64,000 bases of DNA from positions 91,870-155,869 of the forward strand of contig CP104102.1 in assembly GCA_025163595.1 (NCBI GenBank). The letters run 5' to 3'. Below, in pieces: positions 26,157 to 34,624 of the stretch. Numbering within the stretch: the stretch's first letter is position 1; the number at the start of each line of letters is the position of its first letter. This DNA comes from Phaeobacter sp. G2 (GTDB lineage: Bacteria > Pseudomonadota > Alphaproteobacteria > Rhodobacterales > Rhodobacteraceae). The notes under the pieces are model-generated. The model saw only the letters and a program-made list of their open reading frames with translations. It was not told the origin of the DNA and searched no databases. The translations under genes were made by a program, and so were the position numbers.

Positions 26157-26549
26157 ATGACTAAATTAGAACTCCCGGTCCGGATTCGCGGCGTTGTGGC
26201 ACATGGCGACAAGCGGGGCAGAGTCTTGGGGTTCCCCACCGCGAATTTAATGAGCGGCATTCCGGTTGGTCTCGACTATGGTGTTTATGCTTCGGAAACA
26301 GTGATCCTAGGCGATATGTCAAAAACCTATGCTTCTGTGACGTCTTTTGGTATCCGCCCAACCTTTGATGGTGCTGACAGACGTATCGAAACACATATTT
26401 TAGATTTCAACGAGGACATCTACGACCGGGAAATCGAAGTATCTCTCTTGGCCTTTTTGCGACCGGAAAGACGGTTTGCGTCAGTCAAGCATCCGGTCGC
26501 AGCGATGCATGGCGATATAATGGCCACCCGTTCGCGAACACGATCTTGA
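26157..26549 (+). CDS. Stand-alone riboflavin kinase (flavokinase domain)
   Basis: The 130-residue protein consists only of the riboflavin kinase domain that is normally the C-terminal half of bifunctional RibF. Landmarks are IRGVVAHGDKRGRVLGFPTANLMSG (about residues 9-33, with the PTAN motif), GVYAS, VTSFGIRPTFDG, and the catalytic Glu in IETHILDFNEDIYDREIEVSLLAFLRPERRF. The FAD synthetase half is absent, and nothing upstream encodes it. It would phosphorylate riboflavin to FMN but not make FAD. This suits the FMN-using monooxygenase and reductases of the same cluster. The start is the only good one, but its ribosome binding site is weak. A GGCACTCGTGCC palindrome (26115-26126) lies about 30 bases upstream and may be an operator. 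Confidence 0.85.
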   Translation: MTKLELPVRIRGVVAHGDKRGRVLGFPTANLMSGIPVGLDYGVYASETVILGDMSKTYASVTSFGIRPTFDGADRRIETHILDFNEDIYDREIEVSLLAFLRPERRFASVKHPVAAMHGDIMATRSRTRS

Positions 26550-26583
26550 GCAGTTGCCACATCTTTGGTCGGGTTCTGCAAAA

Positions 26584-26627
26584 TGCCTCTACTTTGCTCG
26601 AATTCGCGGTTTTGTATAGTAGAGGCA
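26584..26627 (-). terminator. Long-loop inverted repeat downstream of the TRAP large subunit gene
   Basis: TGCCTCTACT (26584-26593) and AGTAGAGGCA (26618-26627) are perfect inverted repeats with a 24-base loop. On the minus strand the stem is followed by TTTTGC, so it can end transcription of the TRAP operon, although the long loop is unusual. Confidence 0.5.
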
Positions 26628-26707
26628 CTGTTTCGTGTGCAGATGTCACTGATGTTTCGCGCAGCTTGGAAAACTACGGATCAAGGGTTGCCGTATTTAA
26701 CCCTTCC

Positions 26708-28183
26708 CTAGTCGAGCAGAATCCGTGGCAGCCACAATGCGATGTCAGGGAAAATCATTACCAACACCAACGCGAGAATCTGAAGCCCGACAAACGGGAT
26801 GATCCCACGATATATTTGCTGTATTTTGATTTCAGGCGGTGCGACCGCTTTCATATAGAACAAGGCAAACCCGAAAGGCGGCGTGAGGAACGATGTCTGT
26901 AGATTGACAGCCAATAGGATGGCGAACCAATAGACGACTTCAGACGACGCCACGTGATCGCCGAAGTCCAATCCATTGATGATTGGGGCAAACACCGGCA
27001 AGACGATCAAAGTAATCTCGATCCAGTCGAGAAAGAACCCGAGTAAGAACACGACTCCCATGATCATGAACAACTGGCCCCAAGGCCCAAAACCCAGATG
27101 CGCGATGAAAGACTCGACCTGCGCCTCGCCCCCCAGGGCGCGGAACATGTACGAGAATAATGTAGCGCCAACAAAAAGCCCAAAGACCATACCATTGGTC
27201 AGACCCGTTGAGATCATGACATCCCAGACAACACGACCGAAGTGTTTTATGTCCGCGGCGCCCCCCCTGCCTGTTGGGTGATCATCGATGCTTGCGGCAG
27301 CTTCGCCGTCAAAATGAAACTCTGGGACCCCGATTGCAGGCAACAGCACAAGGTTGATAAATGCAAGGATGAGCGCCCCCATCGCGCCCACACCAGCGGC
27401 CTCTGTTGGCGTCGCGATACCACCAAGAATTGAACCCAAAACACAGGCAATCAGGAACACCGGCGGTAGAAACGACCTGAATAACATCAGCCAGTATTGG
27501 CCTGTGGATTTGGGTCCAAGTTCAGCAGGCAATTTCGGCGCAATGCTTGGGCGCAGTATCGAAATCACAACGATGTAAGCGACATACAGACCGGCCAGCA
27601 TGAAGCCGGGGATGATCGCGGCGACAAAGAGGTTCCCAACCGAGCGCGACAGAAGATCCCCCATGATGACCAGCATGATAGAGGGCGGAATAAGAATTCC
27701 AAGTGTCCCAGAAGACGCGATCGTACCCGTCGCCAACTGAGGGGAGTACCCACGTTGTAACATGATCGGCAGAGCAAGCAGGCTCATCATCACAACCGAT
27801 GCGCCGATAATCCCCGTCGTTGCGGCAAGGATTGTGCCCATCAGGGTAACGGACAGGGCAAGCCCTCCGGGGACACGACGCAGCAGAACCTGAAGACAGT
27901 TCAAAAGATCCCGCGCCACGCCTGATTTTTCCAACATAACACCCATGAAGATGAACATGGGAACGGCGGTCAAAATAAGGCTTTCGGCAATGGATCCGTA
28001 GATTCGCGATGGCAGAGTTCCAAACTGCGGCAGGTCAAACAGCCATGGGTCGACGAAATACGCCAAGAAACCAAATCCCATGCCGATGCCGCCAAGCACA
28101 AAGGCGACTGGGTAGCCTGTAAATAGGAGTACCGCGAGCGACGCAAACATCAGTGCCGGCAGGTAGGGCGCTATCCATTCCAT
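26708..28183 (-). CDS. TRAP transporter large permease subunit (DctM family)
   Basis: The 491-residue protein is strongly hydrophobic, with about 12 predicted membrane segments over the full DctM length. Typical stretches are FTGYPVAFVLGGIGMGFGF near the N-terminus, FIFMGVMLEKSGVARDLL near 80, ATTGIIGASVVMMSLLALP near 120, GTLGILIPPSIMLVIMGDLL near 160 and LGSILGGIATPTEAAGVGA near 245. It forms the Na+-driven transport unit with the small subunit encoded 2 bases upstream. Compared with compact DctM proteins it carries an extra cytoplasmic loop near 285-310 (DGEAAASIDDHPTGRGG), as seen in longer members. The substrate is unknown but is probably an organic acid. Confidence 0.92.
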   Translation of the reverse strand: MEWIAPYLPALMFASLAVLLFTGYPVAFVLGGIGMGFGFLAYFVDPWLFDLPQFGTLPSRIYGSIAESLILTAVPMFIFMGVMLEKSGVARDLLNCLQVLLRRVPGGLALSVTLMGTILAATTGIIGASVVMMSLLALPIMLQRGYSPQLATGTIASSGTLGILIPPSIMLVIMGDLLSRSVGNLFVAAIIPGFMLAGLYVAYIVVISILRPSIAPKLPAELGPKSTGQYWLMLFRSFLPPVFLIACVLGSILGGIATPTEAAGVGAMGALILAFINLVLLPAIGVPEFHFDGEAAASIDDHPTGRGGAADIKHFGRVVWDVMISTGLTNGMVFGLFVGATLFSYMFRALGGEAQVESFIAHLGFGPWGQLFMIMGVVFLLGFFLDWIEITLIVLPVFAPIINGLDFGDHVASSEVVYWFAILLAVNLQTSFLTPPFGFALFYMKAVAPPEIKIQQIYRGIIPFVGLQILALVLVMIFPDIALWLPRILLD

Positions 28184-28185
28184 GA

Positions 28186-28746
28186 TCAGTTAACTCCGAA
28201 TGGGTCGGTGGTTTTTCCATCTCGGATGATCCCGAGGTAAGCCGCCAAAGATTTGATGAATTGAGAGATTGCAGCAGCAGCCAGCAGAACGAACATCAAG
28301 AAAAGAGCCGTTTTTAGGATCCAGACATTCGAAAGGCCCAGTACCGACTTTGAAGATTCGTCATTCAGAAACGATGTGAGTGCGTATTGCCCTGTGTACC
28401 AGATGCCCAAGAGTGAGAACGACAGTAGAAAAAATATCGCACCTATCATTTCGATAACAAGGCGGGTTCGCGCGCTAAACATCGAACTGACGAGGTCAAT
28501 CCTGACATGGTAATTTTTTGTATAGGCCCAGCCAATCATGAACGTGAACAGAAAGGTATGAAACCAGTATTCGGCTTCTTGCAACTGCGTGGAGTTCAAA
28601 CCGAATGGTTTTGGAGCACCCAGGTATCTTGTCACAACGTCAACACAGACTGTGATCACAAGCACCAGGCCACTTATTGCGCCCAGCTTAGCGATCGCAG
28701 CCAGCACATGGTCCAGCGTATCACTTATTGTTAAGAGCAATCTCAT
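28186..28746 (-). CDS. TRAP transporter small permease subunit (DctQ family)
   Basis: The 186-residue protein has four predicted membrane segments (about 18-38, 62-80, 98-120 and 142-165) and the DctQ pattern, including QEAEYWFHTFLFTFMIGWAYTKNYHVRIDL. It sits between the binding protein and the large subunit, in the standard gene order. It would scaffold the membrane complex in the inner membrane. The small hairpin at 28825-28850 lies just upstream, between it and the binding-protein gene. Confidence 0.9.
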   Translation of the reverse strand: MRLLLTISDTLDHVLAAIAKLGAISGLVLVITVCVDVVTRYLGAPKPFGLNSTQLQEAEYWFHTFLFTFMIGWAYTKNYHVRIDLVSSMFSARTRLVIEMIGAIFFLLSFSLLGIWYTGQYALTSFLNDESSKSVLGLSNVWILKTALFLMFVLLAAAAISQFIKSLAAYLGIIRDGKTTDPFGVN

Positions 28747-28824
28747 GAAGTCGCCCTCCTTCCAGACCTACGCGCGCCAACTTCGCAAGAGACAGCGCCA
28801 TTATTCGAAATGACATATCGAAAT

Positions 28825-28850
28825 GCCCACCCAAAAGACCTTGGGTGGGC
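28825..28850. terminator. Hairpin between TRAP binding-protein and permease genes
   Basis: GCCCACCCAA (28825-28834) pairs perfectly with 28841-28850 around a 6-base loop. On the minus strand it is followed by ATTTCG, a weak U-tract. It probably acts as a partial terminator that keeps permease expression below that of the binding protein. Confidence 0.65.
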
Positions 28851-28867
28851 ACCGATAGATCAACGGT

Positions 28868-29905
28868 TTACTTCAGGTAGCCAACGTCGCCCCAAGTTTT
28901 GTACTCAGCACGGAAGGCCGACAGGGACTCCCAAGCCGCCTTGAACTCGGCGTCAGCCGCAGCCTCTTCGGCGACAACTTCGTCCCATGCGGCCTTGAAT
29001 GTCCCCAGCATTTCGGGCGACCAAGTGTGAACGATCGCACCCTTTGATGCCAGTTCGGCAATTGCAGCCCCTTGGATGGCTTCGCCTTCGGCAAGTCCAG
29101 TGGCGATGTTCGCGCGACACGCCATCTTGATCAGACTCTGTTGCGACTCGCTCATCGCGTCCCACTTATCCTTGTTGATGATGAAATCAAGCATGGTGCT
29201 TTGCTGGTGCCAGCCGGGGAAGTAGTAGTGCTTTGCAACCTGGTAGAAGCCCAGTTTCAGGTCGATTGCAGGCATCGAAAATTCGGCCGCATCAATCGTA
29301 CCGCGTTCCAGGGCCGGGAACACATCACCGCCGCCCAGCAATTGGGTGTCTACACCCAGCTTTTGCATGACTTTGCTACCCAGCCCGAAGATACGCATTT
29401 TCATGCCTTCGAATTGTTCCACGGACGTGATTTCATCACGGAACCAGCCGCCAGCCTCGGGCGCAAGAATACCGCACAGCTCAGAGTGGATGTTATGTTT
29501 TTCATAGGCACGGTTCAGAAACTCTTCGCCGCCTTTGAATTGCAGCCACGCTAGGTATTCACCGGCACCAGGTCCAAACGGAATGGACGAGGTCACACCC
29601 AGAACAGGCTCTTTCGACTGCCAGAAACCAGGGGCGGCCCAGCCTGCATCGACCGATCCATTGCTGACGGCATCGAAAATTTCCAACGAGGGCACCAAGG
29701 CGTTCGGTTCAAACAGTTTGACCTGAATATCCCCATCAGACGCCACGTTAAGATTGGTTTCGAGATTCTTGGCCAGCGAGCCAAGTTGCACAAGACTCAA
29801 AGGATAGGCCGAAGCAATTTTCAGGCGGACTGCATCAGCTTGTGCGGCCATGCCAGACGCAGCAAAAGCCGCGGCGGCAAGAGTCGTTGTAAGGGCGAAT
29901 TTCAT
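28868..29905 (-). CDS. TRAP transporter substrate-binding protein (DctP family)
   Basis: The start at 29905 follows GGAGGAGAAACT on the minus strand. The 345-residue protein has a clear signal peptide (MKFALTTTLAAAAFAASGMAAQA). The mature part has DctP-family landmarks: RLKIASAYPLSLVQLGSLAKNLE, GMKMRIFGLGSKVMQKLGV near 170-190 (the conserved Arg contacts a ligand carboxylate in this family), and ALERGTIDAAEFSMPAIDLKLGFYQVAKHYYFPGW. The latter pattern is common in the group that binds bulky or 2-oxo organic acids. It delivers its ligand to the DctQM permease. In this setting it could import the acid degraded by cluster B. Confidence 0.9.
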   Translation of the reverse strand: MKFALTTTLAAAAFAASGMAAQADAVRLKIASAYPLSLVQLGSLAKNLETNLNVASDGDIQVKLFEPNALVPSLEIFDAVSNGSVDAGWAAPGFWQSKEPVLGVTSSIPFGPGAGEYLAWLQFKGGEEFLNRAYEKHNIHSELCGILAPEAGGWFRDEITSVEQFEGMKMRIFGLGSKVMQKLGVDTQLLGGGDVFPALERGTIDAAEFSMPAIDLKLGFYQVAKHYYFPGWHQQSTMLDFIINKDKWDAMSESQQSLIKMACRANIATGLAEGEAIQGAAIAELASKGAIVHTWSPEMLGTFKAAWDEVVAEEAAADAEFKAAWESLSAFRAEYKTWGDVGYLK

Positions 29906-30015
29906 ATAGTTTCTCCTCCGTTGATTGCCGGTGACCCGGCTGATTTCCAATCGCAATTGCGGGATGGATCATTTGCATGCGATGGCAGTTGCTATTCGTG
30001 TGCCATTGCACGTTT

Positions 30016-30801
30016 TTAGTGAATGTGTGTTCCCCCGTTCACATCGATCGTCGCGCCAGTGACAAAGGCGGACATGTCAGATGCCAGGAACAGGCAGGCA
30101 TAAGCGGCATCAAGCGGCCGACCAGCTTTCTTGAGTGGGATCGCGTCAATGATGCCCGCAAGACGGGTTTCATCCAGCACATCCAGCATCGACGTATCGA
30201 TCATTGCCGGGCAAATCACATTCGCACGAATCCCCTGTGACCCGAATTCGCGGGCGATCGTGCGGGTCAGGCTGATGACCCCGCCTTTTGAGGCGGCGTA
30301 ATGGGGCCCGCCGACCAACCCGCCACCGCGCTGAGCAGCAGAAGACGCAAGGTTCACAATGGTGCCGGATTGCTTCTCGACGAAAATCCGAATGGCGCTT
30401 TGGCAAATGTTGAATGCGCCCTTCAGGTTCACGCCGATCATCTGGTCGAACTCATCAGACGGAATGGAAAGCATCCCTTTCCCGTTCACGATGGCGGCCG
30501 AATTGACTAGACAGTCGATGGTTCCGAAACGGTCCACCGCCGCCTTGATCGCGGCATTGCAGCTTTCAGGGGACTGAATATCGACCTGCACCCCCAGAAC
30601 GTCTGCGGCGATATCTGTGTTCGTTTCGATTTCCTGCGCCATCCCCTTGGCGACGTCATCGTTCATGGCGATATCAAGCGCGACAATCTTTGCGCCATGA
30701 AGCGCAAACAGCTCTGCCGTGGCATAGCCAATACCACGCAGCGAGGATGCGCCGACGATGACACAGACTTTGTTCTGCAAGAGTTGCAAGTTTTGATTCA
30801 T
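30016..30801 (-). CDS. Short-chain dehydrogenase/reductase (SDR), cluster B
   Basis: The 261-residue classical SDR has VIVGASSLRGIGYATAELFA at the cofactor site (a GASSxxGIG form with two extra residues), NSAAIVNG near 90, and the catalytic set in VNLASSAAQRGGGLVGGPHYAASKGG (Ser near 143, Tyr and Lys in YAASK). ALDIAMND after the second strand suggests NAD(H). It lies 1 base after the CoA-transferase stop, so the two are co-expressed. It may oxidise the hydroxyacyl-CoA made by the HTD2-type hydratase upstream. The exact substrate is unknown. Confidence 0.88.
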   Translation of the reverse strand: MNQNLQLLQNKVCVIVGASSLRGIGYATAELFALHGAKIVALDIAMNDDVAKGMAQEIETNTDIAADVLGVQVDIQSPESCNAAIKAAVDRFGTIDCLVNSAAIVNGKGMLSIPSDEFDQMIGVNLKGAFNICQSAIRIFVEKQSGTIVNLASSAAQRGGGLVGGPHYAASKGGVISLTRTIAREFGSQGIRANVICPAMIDTSMLDVLDETRLAGIIDAIPLKKAGRPLDAAYACLFLASDMSAFVTGATIDVNGGTHIH

Positions 30802-30802
30802 A

Positions 30803-32020
30803 TCATTGTTTCTCTTCTTGTTTGGAGGTTCGGACAGCGCGGTTGGCGATCAGGTCTTGGGCCGCATCGCTATCAAACCCGAGCATGTCCAAAACCGTGC
30901 CGGAGTCCCAGCCACACGGAGCCGCAGGCGACCTACGGTCCAGCGCGTCGCCATTCACACGGACCGAAGCACGAATTGAAGCTGTCCGGCCTTCAGTGGG
31001 GTGATCTTCATATGCGATCAGCCCGACCGATTTCAGATGCGGATCTTCGGGCAAGGTTTCCAATGTGTGACAAGGCATCACCGCCAGGTCCGCCGCCCGC
31101 AGGATATTTATCCATTCATCAGAGGTCTTGTCCCTCAGTGGGGCGCCGCGAACCTCGAACCATTCGGTAACATTGTCAGCGCGGGCCGCGATCGAATTGA
31201 AACGAGGGTCATCCACCAGTTCTGACCGGCCCGTCGCCACCAGAAAGGCCCGGACTTGCGAGTCCGTGTTGATCGTGAAGGAAATGAAACCGTCTTTTGT
31301 CTGGACTGGTTTGTTATACGGGCTCAGCAAGCGCTGATCCCCTGCCGGCCCCACCGGGGGATCAAAGCTCTGCTGCGCCAAATGTTCCTGAAGGACAAAA
31401 GCCGCCATTGTTTCGAACATCGGCACCTCCAGGAAAGCCCCGCGGCCGGTGTTATTCTGCTCCAACACGGCTGCCATGATCGCCCCGGACGCGATTTCGC
31501 CCACGACATGGTCGCAGACCAGCATCGGCACATATGCCGGGCGTCCATCGCGGGCCTGCATCAGACCCGCCATGCCTGTCGCCCCCTGAACGACGCTATC
31601 ATAGGTCGGGAAACCGCCGTAGGGCCCGTCAGTCCCATAACCGGTGAGAAGGCAGTAAATTTTCTGGGGATGTGCGTCCTGAATGGACTGTGCATCCAGG
31701 CCCAGACGTTTCAGGGCCTGGGGGCGCATATTCGCCACGATCACATCTGCCCACGCGATCAGGCGCTCAATGACGGGGCGCGCCTCTGGGTTCTTCAGGT
31801 CAAGGCAGATGTTCTTTTTGCCCCGGTTCAGATGCAGGTACGCCCCCGAATGCTGGCCCGTGGGCGACTGTCCCCCAAGACCTCGCATCAGATCGCGGCC
31901 GGGGCTTTCGACCTTGATGACCTGGGCGCCATATTGGGCCAGTCGCCATGTCGAAACGGGGCCCACGACGACGCTGGTCAGATCCAGGACCTTCAGATCA
32001 CTGAGGGGAGAAAAACTCAT
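30803..32020 (-). CDS. CaiB/BaiF-family (class III) CoA-transferase, cluster B
   Basis: The 405-residue protein has LDLTSVVVGPVSTWRLAQYGAQVIKVE at the N-terminus, GQHSGAYLHLNRGKKNICLDL near 60, GYGTDGPYGGFPTYDSVVQGATGMAGLM near 130, and the catalytic Asp in MLVCDHVVGEIASGAIMAAVLE near 170. It overlaps the hydratase stop by ATGA. It is more distant from the two other CoA-transferases in the window than they are from each other. Paired with a mesaconyl/itaconyl-CoA hydratase-type protein, it could activate a methyl-branched or unsaturated dicarboxylic acid; this is inference. Confidence 0.88.
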   Translation of the reverse strand: MSFSPLSDLKVLDLTSVVVGPVSTWRLAQYGAQVIKVESPGRDLMRGLGGQSPTGQHSGAYLHLNRGKKNICLDLKNPEARPVIERLIAWADVIVANMRPQALKRLGLDAQSIQDAHPQKIYCLLTGYGTDGPYGGFPTYDSVVQGATGMAGLMQARDGRPAYVPMLVCDHVVGEIASGAIMAAVLEQNNTGRGAFLEVPMFETMAAFVLQEHLAQQSFDPPVGPAGDQRLLSPYNKPVQTKDGFISFTINTDSQVRAFLVATGRSELVDDPRFNSIAARADNVTEWFEVRGAPLRDKTSDEWINILRAADLAVMPCHTLETLPEDPHLKSVGLIAYEDHPTEGRTASIRASVRVNGDALDRRSPAAPCGWDSGTVLDMLGFDSDAAQDLIANRAVRTSKQEEKQ

Positions 32021-32844
32021 TTGCAGGTAATCTCCATAGAAGCGGCAAGGATATTGGATTCATCATAAATGCGTGCACTCCAGCCCTGGCCTGAACGATC
32101 CAGCGCAATCGTCATCTTCCGATTGGAATAGAGCGGCGCGACATGGCGCGTGGAAATGGCGATGGGATCGGCACCTAGATCCACCCGCACAGTTTCCGTG
32201 ACCAACAAGGTCGCAAGGCCACCGTTCACAACCAGATCGGGCAGGCCCTCTACGTCGCGGGCATAGGCACGATCCAGGTGGATCTTGTGGGAATTGAACC
32301 CAAGCGCAGAGTATTGGAACAAAAGCGTATCATCCGGGGTGATGACCTTTGTGAATTCCGCGTCGATAACGGTCGCCTCGGGGGGCTTTGACGCCTGGCC
32401 CGATGCTGCCGTCAACATCAGGTAGGTCTGCGTTTCCTGAATGGATGCGGGGCCATCGACCTCTGCCAGTGTACTCTCGATATCTACGACAGCGATCCGA
32501 CCGGCAGGCGTGTCCTTTTCCTTTAACTTCGCAATCCGGCTTGACCGGCGGATGTCCGAACCGATCCGCAAGGGCCCCTGGCATTCAATGCGTCGGCCGC
32601 CCAGCAACAGACGCGGCAGCCCAAGGTCCGGCAACGGAACGCCAAACCCCGGAAACCCGTCGGACCGCAGCTCCGAGCGTCGCGTTGCTCCGCCCAACAG
32701 GAAAAAATGCCATCCGAAGGGCAGGGGGGCGCCTTCGCAAAGGTTCGCGTCCTCAAGGTCGAGCATCGCAGCAATCCGTCTGGTTTGCGCGGCGCTACAA
32801 ACATCGGCGCGCTCTTGGTGAGCGCCCTGAATGGACGTGTTCAT
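32017..32844 (-). CDS. HTD2-type acyl-CoA hydratase (mesaconyl/itaconyl-CoA hydratase-like)
   Basis: The 275-residue protein looks like the two-hotdog HTD2/FAS1-dehydratase group that includes mesaconyl-C4-CoA hydratase and itaconyl-CoA hydratase. The N-terminal part has LPFGWHFFLLGGATRRSEL and then LPRLLLGGRRIECQGPLRIGSDI. The C-terminal hotdog has LFQYSALGFNSHKIHLDRAYA (about 202-222), with the catalytic-type HxxD spacing, followed by LPDLVVNGGLATLL. It would hydrate an enoyl-CoA. It is the first gene of the leftward set hydratase, CoA-transferase, SDR and TRAP transporter, preceded by an AT-rich divergent control region. Confidence 0.8.
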   Translation of the reverse strand: MNTSIQGAHQERADVCSAAQTRRIAAMLDLEDANLCEGAPLPFGWHFFLLGGATRRSELRSDGFPGFGVPLPDLGLPRLLLGGRRIECQGPLRIGSDIRRSSRIAKLKEKDTPAGRIAVVDIESTLAEVDGPASIQETQTYLMLTAASGQASKPPEATVIDAEFTKVITPDDTLLFQYSALGFNSHKIHLDRAYARDVEGLPDLVVNGGLATLLVTETVRVDLGADPIAISTRHVAPLYSNRKMTIALDRSGQGWSARIYDESNILAASMEITCK

Positions 32845-33186
32845 GTAAGAATCCTCCCTTTGCTGTAAGTATCAAATTTAAATATCTTTGTTCAAGTGCA
32901 AATTTTTATACGGCTCGTGTATCCCAAACTATCAAAATATTACCCATTTAAAGCGGTTTAATGGAGTCACTCTTCCAGGCCGCCATAATAGTGCTTGAAT
33001 ATTCCTTTTTGCTTGACAATATATCTATTTATGTATGAATAACTCAATCGCGAGACGCGCAACTCTTGGCATGGCACTCGCTTGGAAGGACATCGTGACT
33101 TCGAAGCCGAAGCACACTCGGACGGCATCGCCGGCCCGGCTTTTCATGCGACTGGCGGGCCGAGCTTTTAAATCCTGAGGAAAGCC
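32845..33186. promoter_or_regulatory. AT-rich divergent control region of cluster B
   Basis: The 342 bases between the hydratase and VOC genes hold no gene and are much richer in A and T than the neighbours. TTGACA at 33013-33018 is followed by TATGAAT at 33034-33040, a possible sigma-70 promoter reading right with a short spacer. AAGGGAGGATTC on the minus strand (about 32850-32861) is the hydratase ribosome binding site. The IclR regulator at 33746 is the likely controller. Confidence 0.35.
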
Positions 33187-33594
33187 ATGAAAATCGAACT
33201 GCACCACATCAATATCTGCTCCAAAGACGTGCCGGAGCTGGATAGCTTCTACCGGAATGTTTTTGGCTTCGGCGGTATCGACGACGACGAACATCACCAG
33301 GACACGACCCAGGGATATGACGGTGGCGTCGCATTCCTTACGGACGGGCATGCTGAATTCCACCTCGCGACCACCGATCTTGGCGTGGGGCACCGGACCG
33401 GTCATGCTGTCAACCCTCTGGAACGTGGCCACATTGCGTTCCGGACCGATGACATCGAAGCGTTCAAGGATCGACTAAACGAGCTGGGTGTCCCGTTTTC
33501 CGACTATGGAACATGGGCGATGGCGGGCTGGTATCAGGTCTTTTTCCAAGACCCATCGGGCACGATTATCGAGGTGCATCAAATCGGTTGCTAA
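33187..33594 (+). CDS. VOC (glyoxalase/bleomycin resistance) superfamily protein
   Basis: The 135-residue protein starts after CTGAGGAAAG. It has the paired beta-alpha-beta-beta-beta modules of the vicinal oxygen chelate fold. Candidate metal ligands sit at the standard places: His in ELHHINICSKDV (residues 4-15), His in AEFHLATTD, His in RGHIAFRTDDIEAF, and Glu in GTIIEVHQIG. The family includes glyoxalase I, methylmalonyl-CoA epimerase and ring-cleavage dioxygenases. With CoA-transferase and hydratase genes next door, an epimerase or isomerase role in the acyl-CoA pathway is possible. The sequence alone does not decide. Confidence 0.8.
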   Translation: MKIELHHINICSKDVPELDSFYRNVFGFGGIDDDEHHQDTTQGYDGGVAFLTDGHAEFHLATTDLGVGHRTGHAVNPLERGHIAFRTDDIEAFKDRLNELGVPFSDYGTWAMAGWYQVFFQDPSGTIIEVHQIGC

Positions 33595-33607
33595 CCAATG
33601 ACAACTG

Positions 33608-33636
33608 GCCCACCAGCACGAAGTGTCCTGGTGGGC
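33608..33636 (+). terminator. Hairpin after the VOC gene
   Basis: GCCCACCAG (33608-33616) pairs with CTGGTGGGC (33628-33636) around an 11-base loop, 14 bases past the VOC stop. It is followed by a pyrimidine-rich CTCTCTT further on, so termination is only moderately supported. Confidence 0.5.
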
Positions 33637-33745
33637 GGCCGCTCTCTTAACTGTTCATAGGGGCATACTCTAATTGCAACTAAATGGAAAAAAAGCAAAA
33701 ATCGCTGGTTAGGACTGTGGTTGAATACGGAGGTTAAGGTCGAGA

Positions 33746-34555
33746 ATGAGCAAACAAGATCGTGTTTCGGATAACAGCATTACAGGAGACGGGGTAAAAT
33801 CGGACGGTAAACAGACAAGTTATTCTGCGCCGGCTCTTGAAAAGGGGCTGGATATTCTGGAAGCGCTTTGCCACAGCAGCGACGGCCTATCCCCGAAAGA
33901 AATAGCAGCACAGCTGGGGCGTAGCACGAGCGAGCTCTACCGGATGGTGAACTGTCTCGAGCGCAGAAAATACATTTCCCACCAGGGTGATAAATACGCG
34001 ATCACGACCAAGTTGTTTCAGCTGTCGCGCATTCATCCGCCGACGGACAGGCTCGTCACGGCCGCTTTACCCATCATGCAGGAACTGGCGCATGCCGTGG
34101 GATATTCTTGTGATTTGCGTGTCTACAACATGGGCTCTCAGACGGTCATAGCCTCAATCAATACGCCAAGCGGCATTGGTTTCAACGTGCGCACCGGCGC
34201 GGAAATCGCCGTTGCACCATCGGCTTCGGGGCGTGTGTTGGTCGGGTTCCAAAATGCCGAGACGACCGAACTGCGTATCGAGGAAAGCCTTGGGGATTTG
34301 TCGATTTCAGAGGTCAAAGCCTTTCGAAAGGAACTGCACGAAGTCACTGTTAAGGGTTTTTCCGCCATAAGCAGCCGACAGTACGAAGGCGTTTATGCCA
34401 TTTCGTTTCCGATCCTCGACATGGAACGGCATGCCATCGCAGCTCTGACAGTGCCAATGGTACCGCGCCTTGATAATATGCCGGCCGCGACTCGCAACGA
34501 CGTTGAGGAAAAGCTCCGCGCCAGCGCCACTCGAATAAATGAAATGATCACCTAA
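33746..34555 (+). CDS. IclR-family transcriptional regulator, cluster B
   Basis: The 269-residue protein has an N-terminal winged HTH (about 25-90), with ALEKGLDILEALCHSSDGLSPKEIAAQLGRSTSELYRMVNCLERRKYI. The C-terminal effector domain includes MQELAHAVGYSCDLRVYNMG, the PSASGRVLVGFQ stretch and YEGVYAISFPILD. IclR proteins of catabolic clusters bind pathway metabolites and repress or activate neighbouring operons. It lies 70 bases before the 3-hydroxyacyl-CoA dehydrogenase gene and is likely to control it and the divergent hydratase operon. Confidence 0.9.
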   Translation: MSKQDRVSDNSITGDGVKSDGKQTSYSAPALEKGLDILEALCHSSDGLSPKEIAAQLGRSTSELYRMVNCLERRKYISHQGDKYAITTKLFQLSRIHPPTDRLVTAALPIMQELAHAVGYSCDLRVYNMGSQTVIASINTPSGIGFNVRTGAEIAVAPSASGRVLVGFQNAETTELRIEESLGDLSISEVKAFRKELHEVTVKGFSAISSRQYEGVYAISFPILDMERHAIAALTVPMVPRLDNMPAATRNDVEEKLRASATRINEMIT

Positions 34556-34624
34556 GCTTGACGCATAGGCTCCAGACAACAGACCGCTTTCGACTGAGAG
34601 CGGCAGAACACAAGGGCTAAACGC

